Assembly: GCA_946803715.1 (NCBI GenBank)
Contig: CAMPET010000219.1
Location: 78,784-102,677 of the forward strand
Reading direction: 5' to 3'
Length of the DNA: 23,894 nt
Origin: Beroe ovata
Taxonomy: Eukaryota; Ctenophora; Nuda; Beroida; Beroidae
Shown here one piece after another: positions 10,001 to 19,500 of this stretch (positions are counted from its first letter, which is position 1; each line of letters starts with the position of its first letter). The notes beneath the pieces are model-generated. The model had not been told where the DNA came from. It saw nothing but the letters and a program-made list of their open reading frames with translations, and did no database searches. The position numbers and the translations under genes were made by a program.

Positions 10001-12770
10001 TGCCATTGTGGTGTAAAGTATATTCCGAATGAATATCATATCGTACCGTTATTATAGTCGTCAGTTAATATGTGTTTAATTCCCTGGTAGGAAGGGTTTA
10101 TCATGTGCATATATCAAATTACAAACATTGTTAACTATGTTCAACTTCTATAGTCGATAGTACTCACAATCATAAGTGTTGATTCATCATTTATTTTGTG
10201 TTGATGCTGTTTTAATAATCATCATGATGAGATAATATGCGTACCATCATATTAACTTCTATCAGGTTGCTAGTTGCCATGGATATTTGATTGGAGAAAG
10301 TAGATATTTTATTAGGGAAAATTAGTGCAAACTCTATGCGGTTGTGTGTGTGTGTGTGTGTGTGTGTNCTCGACTCGCTTCGCTCGTCGAGGGCCCCCCC
10401 GGAAAAAATGTCTGGCTACGTGCCTGTGTGTGTCATATGTGTCATATGTGTAACTGATTTAACCACAGGACAGAAGGGAGGTAGGAAGCTACACACTATA
10501 GGACCCGGACTATGGGACCACATGTCACTAGGTTTTCACGAGCATGGTCTTGTGAGACGGAATGAAGAGGAGATAGGGAGGTGTCGGGAGACACACCGCT
10601 CACTCAGTCAGTCAGCATCCTACCTCAACCAGGGTTTGACACCATACTGTGTCATTCATCAGTGACACCATACTGCGTCATTCATTAGTGACACCATACT
10701 GCGTCATACATTAGTGACATCATACTGTGTCTTTCATTAGTGACACCATACTGTGTCATTCATTAGTGACACCATACTGTGTCATTCATTAGTGACACCA
10801 TACTGTGTCATTCATATGTGATACTTTATAGTTACTTCACACCTATGAGGTGCGTATCGGGCCGTATTTCTCGAGGCGTGTGAAGTAGCGATTTTATCTA
10901 ACCATTGGAACGAAAGCTACTGTTACCGCTGCTTTTCAAAATTTCAATTTTTGAGATATCCTCAAAAGTTAGATAACTACTGTTACATCATACCAATATG
11001 TGATCCATTATGTAACCCATACTGTGACCCATACTGTTACCCATAATGTGGTACATACTGTGGTAAAAACTGGTTCATACTGTGGTACATACTGTGGTAC
11101 AAACTGGTACATACTGTGGTACATACTGTGGTACACACTGTTGTACATACAGTGATACATACTGTGGTACATACTGTGGTACATTCTGTGGTACATNTGG
11201 TACATACTGTGGTACATACTGTGATAAATATTGTGGTACATACTGTGGTACATACTGTGACCCATACTGTGGTACATACTGTGGTTCATTCTGCGGTACA
11301 TTCTGTGGTACATACTGTGGTATATTCCTCCTGTGACCCATCATCTCACCATCACTGAGATCCAAATTGTGAGCAATATTGCGCCCTATAGAGAATGGTA
11401 TTCTTGGGAAGTGTCCTAAACGTTTTTGACCACGTGACAGCGATTGACCAATATTGAATAAAAGTATGAAAAAATGAATACAACCAATGACAATACAGAA
11501 ACGCTGTCACGCGATCAAAGCATTTGGGACCCCTCACCAAAAATACCAATCTCTTTTCTGTATCATGTGTGCTATAAAAAACTTCACTTATTGTGACATA
11601 TACTCACATCACATCAGAGTACAGAGACATGGAATGTTACAAGTGTGGACATCTGTACCCGTACAAGCAGGGATCCATCTCCCACAAGATTAACTTCAGG
11701 TTGTTTCCAATAATATGCGTCAGTGTTTTACCGATTCTTTTTTCACTGATGGTATATATATTAAACCCGGGTCCAATTTCCTTCATTAGTCTCTATGATT
11801 AAGGCATCATTTTTCATTGTCTCATATTCCTATTTGAACTAGTTAAGCCTCTTTAATTAACTAATTATCCAATTCCATTAGGTCAGCGTACGATCACGTC
11901 GACTCGGATGGCAAAACCAAAGAGATCACAACATATATACAGAACGATGCGCGAACGGTTGACTACATTTGGTACAGTAACCATGACAACACGCCTCAGA
12001 ACTGTGCACACGGACACACTTGTTCGAAAACCTGCAGGTATATTATCGCCCGCTTATATTTAGAAAACTGAAGCAGTCAGGTTACTAAAATACAGTCATC
12101 GAGTTTCAACTTGCAGAATATTTTGATTTTTGACAATTTGTATGTCATTCACGTAACGCGCATTGACTGTCGCATTCTATCTTTCGCGCAGCCGTGGGAA
12201 CTAATGCCGGCCGCGCGCGCGCGACGGCTTCAATTCTATGCCATGTACAGCTTTATACAATCGTGGACGGTATCTTGCTCTCGTTAGCGTTAAGGGGTCA
12301 CGAGAGCTCTCGGGTCCCTCTTCCCAGGCCCAGCGATAGGTATTTTCAATTATTTCAAAAGCTTACGGGATGAAACGACTGCCAGCCGAAATATCATTAT
12401 CTTGAATGGATTGTATTGTTTGACTCATTGATCTATGATCAGTTGCCTGTTTTTGTGAGCGAGAAGCATCAGACGAGTATCAAACGCCCAAGAAAGACTA
12501 CAATATTGATTGCTTACGAGTTGTAACTTTTTAATTTAGGTGCTTGTACGATAGCACAATTTCACAGCATGAGCACTCAAATTGTTGCATTGTTTCAGTG
12601 CCCCGTTACTGTTACTGGAAGCCCGGCGACGCTTGCTCACTAAACCGGAGCTACTGAACATGGGCAGATTGCCAAATGAAGTCCTGGGCTCTGACCATCA
12701 GGCCCTACAAGCAAAGTTTACACTTTATTCGGACCCGGTTCCTAATTCTGCTGGACGTAACAACTCGTGA
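7068..12770 (+). CDS. ANGEL: ANGEL-type EEP-fold phosphatase/nuclease (CCR4-related)
   Basis: Firm exons are 8176-8313, 8395-8482, 8574-8640, 9117-9294, 9442-9559, 9781-9919, 10469-10633, 11618-11699, 11882-12037 and 12599-12770. A phase-compatible first exon at 7068-7129 (MGFGESGVLAG...) is tentative; with it the product is 454 residues. EEP (exonuclease-endonuclease-phosphatase) superfamily motifs occur in order: FEFSVLSYNILSQ (Asn56), DILCLQEF-like ILCLQEF (Glu102), DGCFLMYR, LCVANTHLLYNPRRGD, FCGDFNTCPNAPLY (Asp234, Asn236), VDYIWYS and GSDHQAL (His431). The catalytic set therefore looks intact. The VANTHLLYNPRRGDIKLAQ block is diagnostic of Angel proteins within the CCR4 family. Human ANGEL2 removes RNA 2',3'-cyclic phosphates, so a similar RNA-end role is inferred. 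A Cys/His-rich stretch (NCAHGHTCSKTC) separates VDYIWYS from the last block. The donor at 9295 (GTGTAG) was chosen because it keeps LLQ-TLSDGSQLCVANTH in frame. Confidence 0.9.
7234..8037. mobile_element. Non-autonomous hAT-like DNA transposon, 804 bp
   Basis: Terminal inverted repeats CAGTGGTGCAAATCC and GGATTTGCACCACTG are perfect over 15 bp, followed inward by G-runs on the left and C-runs on the right. Perfect 8-bp direct repeats CTTTGGAC flank it at 7226-7233 and 8038-8045. The CAGTGGTG-type terminus and 8-bp duplication fit the hAT superfamily. No transposase is encoded. It lies within, or just upstream of, intron 1 of the ANGEL gene, depending on whether exon 7068-7129 is real. Confidence 0.93.
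7350..7392. repeat. 43-bp near-perfect hairpin inside the hAT-like element
   Basis: Arms of 21 bp (starting AGCATATCCTGATAG) are exact reverse complements separated by one T at 7371. Their perfection contrasts with the rest of the element. Confidence 0.93.
8641..9116 (+). other. Intron between ANGEL exons ending 8640 and starting 9117
   Basis: It has a GTTTGT donor and a CACAG acceptor. A short open frame inside (8986-9207) overlaps the next exon in another frame and does not resemble the family. The exon join gives EPKGYALLFERKP with no gap relative to the expected Angel layout. Confidence 0.75.
10343..10391. repeat. TG microsatellite, assembly gap and small hairpin
   Basis: (TG)n at 10343-10367 runs into an N at 10368, followed by CTCGACTCGCTTCGCTCGTCGAG (10369-10391), whose ends CTCGAC and GTCGAG pair, and then a C-run. 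It lies in the ANGEL intron 9920-10468, so the true intron length is uncertain. Confidence 0.85.
10637..10818. repeat. 26-bp minisatellite, about 7 copies
   Basis: The unit TGACACCATACTGTGTCATTCATTAG is repeated seven times with a few substitutions. The array starts 4 bases after the end of the ANGEL exon 10469-10633, so it directly abuts the 5' splice site. Confidence 0.95.
11029..11330. repeat. 12-bp minisatellite, more than 20 copies
   Basis: The unit is TACTGTGGTACA with small variants, about 300 bp in all, interrupted by an N at 11197. Because the period is a multiple of three and lacks stops, it gives long spurious open frames on both strands. It lies in the ANGEL intron 10634-11617. 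Confidence 0.95.
12038..12598 (+). other. Last intron of the ANGEL gene
   Basis: A GTATAT donor and TTTCAG acceptor bound it. A CpG-rich patch (GCCGGCCGCGCGCGCGCGACGG) lies at about 12205-12228, reminiscent of the GC cores of nearby palindromes but without recognisable ends. No coding signal is present. Confidence 0.65.
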
Positions 12771-12954
12771 TTATTATACGTGACTGAGAATTGAGATATT
12801 TCATGCCCCTACAGCTGTAAAGTATATCCTCAGTTTGATTGGTTTTATGCTTATACTTCTTTCACTATCCAGAACGGACTACACACTATTTGTTGTATTG
12901 AGTATTCTGATCCGCAGCATCATCCTGTTGCATGTTCGCTGATTCGCTCCGATC

Positions 12955-12960
12955 AATAAA
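12955..12960 (+). promoter_or_regulatory. Candidate poly(A) signal of the ANGEL gene
   Basis: AATAAA lies about 185 bases after the stop codon, followed by a T-rich stretch with TTGGTTGTTTTAG. This suits a short 3' UTR. Confidence 0.6.
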
Positions 12961-13190
12961 TCTTAATCTTTGGTTGTTTTAGTCTAATCTTAACAAATGA
13001 TCATGATTATAGCTGAGCTGCTGCGCTGGGCAGTGGGCTGGTTTGACGTTTATAACCATAGTCAATGACTATTAGTCATAATTATTTCTTCATACTTAGT
13101 TTAAATTATCGTGGACTATTTATTATGATAATAAATGAACGTTTTGAATACAGTGCAAGAACTAAGCTAAGAAGTATCATAGTACAAGTG

Positions 13191-13369
13191 TCGGCAATTC
13201 AAAAGCAAGAGAAACAGGCCAGGTAACATCTGGCAAGCCAGACCAAATTCAAAATTGCGCCTTTTCAGACCTCTGTTTAATTTCTCGCGCGGCGCGCGCG
13301 CAGAAAACAGGTCAGGTATAACATCTGACAACATCTGACAAGTCTGATTACATTATAACATCTGACATG
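13191..13369. repeat. Degenerate GTCAG-family palindromic repeats
   Basis: AGAGAAACAGGCCAGGTAACATCTGGCAAG, then CAGACCTCTGTTTAATTTCTCGCGCG...GCAGAAAACAGGTCAGG, then several direct ACATCTGACA units. These match the ends and core of the element at 6204-6454 and look like stacked or rearranged copies. Confidence 0.75.
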
Positions 13370-13511
13370 GCTTGCATCAGCGGTCTTTGCAAATTGTTGT
13401 CTGGCGTTGTAGGATTTTACCCTACCCTCGGTGCGCGCGATTTTCAATCCCGCCAGCAAGGGTAGGGTGAAATCCTACAATGTCTGGCGATGCAAGACCG
13501 CTGATGCAAGC
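13370..13511. repeat. Palindrome split by a transposon
   Basis: Perfect 18-bp arms GCTTGCATCAGCGGTCTT (13370-13387) and AAGACCGCTGATGCAAGC (13494-13511) flank a loop into which the small transposon at 13407-13480 has inserted. Without it the loop would be about 24 bases. A related segment lies at 5480-5541. Confidence 0.85.
13407..13480 (-). mobile_element. Small TIR transposon (MITE), copy 3, 9-bp TSD
   Basis: This 74-bp copy is in the opposite orientation to copies 1 and 2. Ends are TTGTAGGATTTTACCCTACC and GGTAGGGTGAAATCCTACAA. Perfect 9-bp repeats TGTCTGGCG flank it at 13398-13406 and 13481-13489. Relative to copy 1 it lacks about 19 internal bases around the TTGCCAGGGATAAAATCC segment. 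Confidence 0.9.
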
Positions 13512-13920
13512 CGCGAAGCAAGTCTGAGAATAAGTTTGCGCCGCGCGCGCAAAACGAAATTCTCGACAGGGTCTATCATCGATCGACAAACAAATTGCGC
13601 TTGATCCGACCGCGATGCGAGCATGCGCATGCTATAGCTGGTGCGCCGCGCGTGCGAGAAACAGAGTCAGAGTAACTATATCATGGCATTGCATCATGCC
13701 TTAGAATTGAAAAAGGTGGCTTGGTTTAACTTACTTAATCATCAATGTTGCAACAATGCAACATAACTGACATGAGAGAAGGAATCAATATCAAGTTCAT
13801 TAATTTCACATATCAATGGTGAAATGTAATAACTCTGACTACTGTTCAATTCATCTCGAACAGGTACTGTCCTAGAGTTCATAATTCACTGAAGTCTTCA
13901 AGACAATGAACTCCTCAAAT
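13512..13920. other. Intergenic repeat remnants and AT-rich sequence
   Basis: A GC-rich portion to about 13672 ends in GCGAGAAACAGAGTCAGAG, another partial copy of the palindromic module. Beyond that the sequence is AT-rich and unrecognised. Confidence 0.5.
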
Positions 13921-14026
13921 TCATCTCACATAACTTGTAGATGACCTTCATCTCACGTAACTCATAGATGACCTTTCATCTCACATAACTTGTAGATGAC
14001 CTTCATCTCACATAACTTGTAGATTA
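13921..14026. repeat. 27-bp tandem repeat, about 4 copies
   Basis: The unit TCATCTCACATAACTTGTAG followed by ATGACCT is repeated nearly four times with minor variation. It is intergenic. Confidence 0.92.
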
Positions 14027-14375
14027 CATTCTTTCCCAATATTCATCACACGACCTCTTAGTACCGGCTCAAAACTTGGTTATCTGATAGGTATATTTGT
14101 TTGAATATGGATTGAATTAAATATCAGGCATCAGCCTGTGTGTGATGTATGTTGTGTGTTCCCTGGCTGTGTTGTATGTTCCCTGGCTGTGTACAACAGG
14201 GTATATGATGTGTGTGTACATGCTTGTGTTTGGGTGTTTGTGATGTTAATCCATGCAGAGAAGGAAATGCAGAGAAGGAAATAAATTGAATCCCTCCAAT
14301 GCTATATATCCACACTGCATATAGATAAGAGCAGTGATCTTGTACATAGTGCGAGGAAATAGCAGATTGTTCAGA

Positions 14376-14447
14376 AGAATGGTAGCTCAATTGGTAGAGC
14401 AACAGTTGCAATTCCTGAGGTTCAGGGTTCAAGTCCTAGTCATTCCC
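14376..14447 (+). repeat. tRNA-derived sequence with intact Pol III A and B boxes
   Basis: TAGCTCAATTGG matches the A-box consensus fully, and GGTTCAAGTCC matches the B-box at 10 of 11 positions. The D-stem GCTC/GAGC is perfect and the acceptor mostly pairs (AGAATGG with TCATTCC). The anticodon stem is broken, position 33 is G instead of U, and the T-stem has a mismatch. A working tRNA is therefore unlikely; a tRNA pseudogene or the head of a SINE fits better. It lies about 160 bases upstream of the PHTF start codon. Confidence 0.72.
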
Positions 14448-14610
14448 ATACTTTTCTTAGTTTCTTCCCTATTCAGTACTTGGTCATGATCTTATTGAAA
14501 CCCTTTTCTGATGATGAAATTTTCTCTAGAAGACAAGAAGGATTTTATGATGACTGCTTGATTATTGACTGAATTTGTTTGGATTCTGAGCAGACAATCT
14601 GCTTTGATGT

Positions 14611-16473
14611 ATGGCATTTGGTGAGCGTATCAATGAGACAGTTGAATGGATTCAAACCAAGGTACCTATTTGGCAACAGTGAAATCATTAATTCTCCTGC
14701 TGTTTGTTAGCTGTTTTCACATTCTTGAGGCCATAATAGATAACCATTGATAAACTTGGTATTTTCAGATAAAAAAGTATGACCAGGCTGCATGGGAAAC
14801 ACAGGCTGAGAAAAAACTCAAGGTTCGGTTCTTTGATGAAATTTCTCTCACACCAATCCTTTTTACCAGTGCAGCAATTAAAACAACTGTCATTACTGAA
14901 ACTATAGTTTTATGATGATCTTTGAAACGTCTATCTTATATACTACTTATGTGTCGAAATCTATTTAAACATTAATCTACGTTAAAATACAGGACTTCCC
15001 AACAACATATGTCACATCAAAAAGGACAAAATTGAAGAAAGAGTTGATTGATGTGGATCTAATTAAAGGTGAGCAATGAGCAATGAGCATGTAATGAAGT
15101 GACAGATTTTTGGCCCAATTGGGCTCATATCCCAATAAGTTTATCATTACAAAATATCCAGTTGGTTGTTTTGTTACCTTAACGTGCTATATTATACCTA
15201 TTGAATAATGATGTGCCAATGTTTTTGAATGAGACATGAGTTCTACTCATACCTACTCAATGAGTAGTGTTAATAAGACAACAATCATTTCATGGCCAAA
15301 ACTGGTATGATGGTACATCTGGTAATCATTTCTACATCCAGGTACAAACTATGAGAAACCAAAACCACTGTGCAGCTGGAGTAACATCACTTTTCATGGG
15401 CTATGCAAACTTGTCTTTCTACCCCTCTATTTCAAATGGTAGGAGTGATACTTCAAGATGCTCTTTGGCAATCTGCTATTATATCTATTATTTATTACCT
15501 CCTCTTTTCTCATTAAGAAAGTTTGATTACTATTTCATTGAACATAGAAATCACTATCACAGAGATACAGACATTACTATTTAGTATTCACATGTCTCAT
15601 CATAATATGGTTGTTGGTCAATTTTACTAAAACCAATTTTTACTCACACCACTCAGTAATAGGCTATGAATCGCTGAAATAGAATGAATTATGAACTGAC
15701 TTTAACTCGGGACTCATATTGTTGAATAGTCACGCAGGGTCCATGCCCTCAGATATATGTCTCATTATCTGAAATATATCAGGTGGACTGGGAAAACAAC
15801 ATGCAAGATGTACTGGGTCCTAAGTTTCTTGTGGTCCCTACAAGTTCTCCAAGCTATTCTAGTCCTCCAAGTGGACACGGTCGATGATGTCATTATGTGT
15901 GAAACTCTCACTCCACTAGTGGTTTGTAAACCTGTATAATCCACCAAAGAGTACTTTCGATAACCAAATTCGCTACAATATTCATTCGAAAATGTTCCAA
16001 AGATAAGGTACTCCTTTTGCTCCTATACCTATGAACCTCCCCTACTTTGCAGTTGTGGCTAGTCGTGGGGCTCACGTTCTGCCAGGCTGTTGCTACGGAC
16101 ATGAAGAAAGCTCAGAAGAGCGGGATGTGAGTGATTGCCCCCAGGGAGGGGGTGTGTTATTGCTGTGAATAAGTGAGGTTGCAGCCCCACAAAGTTGTGT
16201 CTAAACACAGCTAAACTTGATCCCTGTCTCAGATCTACTCTTATCAAGAAGTCGAAGTCAAACCAATCTGCTAAACCAGTTGCGTCAACCTCCAAAGTTA
16301 CCATGAAGAACATCAATATGAAGCAGAAGAACTTCAACAAGAAGATGGAAAACTCGGCCAACCTTCGGAGGCGAGTAGTTCTGAGAAACAGTTCCGAGTG
16401 TCTCAAGACAAGCAGTAAACAAGGAAAACCGGTATGTGTGTGAATGTGTGTTTCTATGTGTGTGTGTGTGTGT

Positions 16474-16505
<32 letters not shown>

Positions 16506-19500
16506 GTGTGTGTACTGTGTGTGTACTGTGTGTGTTTGTGTCTGTCTGTGTGTCTATATAATAACGTGCTACACGTGCTCAGGTTGTACGTGAAAGTCCC
16601 ACGTGGGGATCACGTGAGGGACTCTGTCTCACGTCGGATGTCAGTGACAGCGACACATCACCTGTCAAGGAAATGCTGCCCTCTGAAAACGGTAAGCGAG
16701 GACATAAGCTGTTGCACATTGACTCGAACACGTTTGCATTCGTCTTTTGCAGCATTGAGCAGCCATTTTGATTTGTGAAGAAACTGTGACTTTAAAATGC
16801 CAGAGGTGCCTGGACTCTCGAAATTTTGTTGATAACATGGATTCAGTCTCATCTTTCTCCATTGACCATCATTATCTGATACGTATGATAGTTCGGCACT
16901 TTACAAGCCTAGTGAGTAGTGAGGTGACTGTGATGTATCTTGCTGAGGTGGTATAATAGCCTGTTCCTTGCTGTTGATGGTCGGGAAATGCTAAACCAGG
17001 AGACACACATATTTTATACAGTATTTCCCGTGCCAGTTATTATTGAACAGAGGTTTTCCCTTAAGTTATACCTATTGGAGGGAGCTAATTGCTTTGTAAA
17101 GGAGTAATCGATTCTAGGGAAGCTTACGCGCACATAAACGCACACACACACACACACACACACACACNACTCACACAGGGTTTCTGAATCGGAGTGACAA
17201 GTCTGGCAGTGATGTGGACACAATTGCGAACACGTCAGAAGAGCTGCCAAGGTCTGCCACACCTCGGAAGGGAAAACAAGGTAAAACTTGTGGTGCATGA
17301 TACCCCATAATCATGAATTATATGTCACGCCCACCTTACTTATTCATGTGTTATTGATGTGCTACACAGTTATATGGTAACGCTTATTTCCACAAATCCA
17401 TCACAATAGTTTATTTGATATATTCTGTCCCTTGGGCTCACTGAACTTCCAAAGACATCCTACTTTCATTCTTCATGCCACGCCCCCACCGTTCCCATGT
17501 GTGATAACTGTACCACCTCTAATTCAGACGAGAGTGTAAGTTCATCAGAATCAGACCGAGAATCCGACTCATCGGGCCACTACAATGGAATGACTGAGAG
17601 TATGTGGACAGAATCAGAAACAGGTACTCAAACACAAGGAAATGTTTTTATACAGCTCCATTCTGTACGTGGAAAATGAGAACTCTCCAGGAGTCTGCTA
17701 GCTCGTGACTCCAGACGAATTCCATTTAGAGCTCTAATAGCAGCTCATATATCTAGTGTGTGGATAGCATTGTTCTTCGCGAAAATAGCTTACAAAGCTG
17801 CTGAAAGTTATTGACACAACTTTGATTTGCAAGGCTTCCCCAACAAGCTAGGTACAAAGTGATATACACCAATCGTATGAGTACTGACTGCTAAAACATT
17901 AGTTACAATTTACACTTGTGATACGCGGTCAACATGTTAATAATGATCTGAGGCCTAAGATAAAATCAAATAAAATGGGTTCTACAAGTGCACACACTCA
18001 ACAGTGACCACAGAACTAAGTTTTCAGCAGATAACAAAACTATGCAATTGCAGGATTTTCATGGACACTGTCGAAAATCGTGCATTATGCATAATATTAT
18101 TCCGAAATATTCCTAGTTAGGTACTACTGATGAGAAGTGATAATTTATCCTTGAGTTTCTGTCGCACACAATCCTCTACTTTTCAGATTCTCGGACACCC
18201 TCCTTCAAAGTACGGAAGCCGCCATTTTCCACGATTTCCGAGAGCAACGTAATGGGCGAGGTGAACGGGAAACAGTCGGACACAGAAAACGGGCCATATC
18301 GGGGCGATCGTGAGAGTAGCAGTGATAACGAGACAGATAAGGAGACAGCTGAGGTGAAGGAGACACGAGCAAACACGCCCAGGTGAAGAGAATGGAGAAG
18401 AGAAGAGAATGGAGAAGAGAAGAGAAGAGAAGAGAAGAGAATGGAGAAGAGAAGAGAAGAGAAGAGAAGAGAAGAGAAGAGTCAAGAGAAGAGAAGAGAA
18501 GAGAAGAGAATGGAGAATGGAGAAGAGAATGGAGAAGAGAGAAAGAAGAAGAGACAAAATGGAGAAGAAAATGTTGCTCTAATGCATGCTCCCATCAGCG
18601 GTGAGCGAGAGCGGAGGGACAGTGTGTCGGACAACAACAACAGGGGTGACCGGGACCGAATCCGGGTCAAGGTCTGGATGAGTGACGATCTTGTGAAGAT
18701 AGAGATGTCCCCACTGGAGATCGGATACCATATCATATCTAAAGTAGTGAGTTGCTATCCGGGACCTTGCTACTTGCACTGCTGCTATTATCAAGATACT
18801 GCTATATTATATTAGTGGAGATAGGTTAGACAGAAGCAGCCAGCAACTAACTCTCTGTTATCACAGGAGAGAATCAGGAGCAGTTTGGAGTACGTGTATC
18901 TGGGGATTGTGCTATCTTTCCTAATGTCCCTCCTACCATTTGTATTCCGTGCTCATAACGCTGATGTGAGTAACTCTTAACCAATGTCCAATCCCAGTTC
19001 TATAATAACCGTTGACCATCAGACCATCTCTGTGAACAAGATTAGAAGGTCGGTTTCCGTACAACACCTCCCCTTCTCTCTACAGATTCAGCACGGGTTC
19101 AGTGTGAGTGCAGTGACCATGTTGTTGGAGGAGATGCTTGCTGACCCCCTGGAGCTGCAACTTATCCACATATTCGGGTTCATTCTGAGTACCTCCCTCT
19201 CTTGCTGCTTCTTCACTCTCTTCGTGGTGAGACTCCTGCACGCCGAGCTGCAGTACGACTTACACCAATCCCCCGACCCCCAATATTTGCTCATTCTGGA
19301 ATTCTTTTCCACTCTTCCCTAGCCTCATCTCCTCTCAGCTTCTTCCTTTCACCTCCCTTCCCCCTAACTCCCACTTACACACCTCCACTCCCCTTACTCC
19401 TCATCACTCCCCAAAACACATCTCTTCTCTCCTTATCCCTCTCCTCCACTTATTCCCACCCCTCCATTGACCCGCTACACTCCCCTAATTCCCCTAATTC

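Noticed and set aside
10637-10818. CRISPR-like repeat array
   Set aside because: The units are contiguous with no unique spacers, and the context is a eukaryotic intron; it is a minisatellite.
11008-11365. Overlapping open frames encoding MYHSMYH-, VPQYVPQ- and CGTY-type repeats
   Set aside because: They are the six-frame readings of a 12-bp minisatellite inside an ANGEL intron, contain a gap base, and the real exons splice around them.
14376-14447. Functional tRNA gene
   Set aside because: Anticodon stem mismatches, no U at position 33 and a T-stem mismatch argue against function, despite good promoter boxes.
18183-18604. Leu/Ser-rich and Arg/Glu-rich open frames around the GA tract
   Set aside because: Low-complexity translation of a polypurine repeat; PHTF exons on either side join in phase without it.
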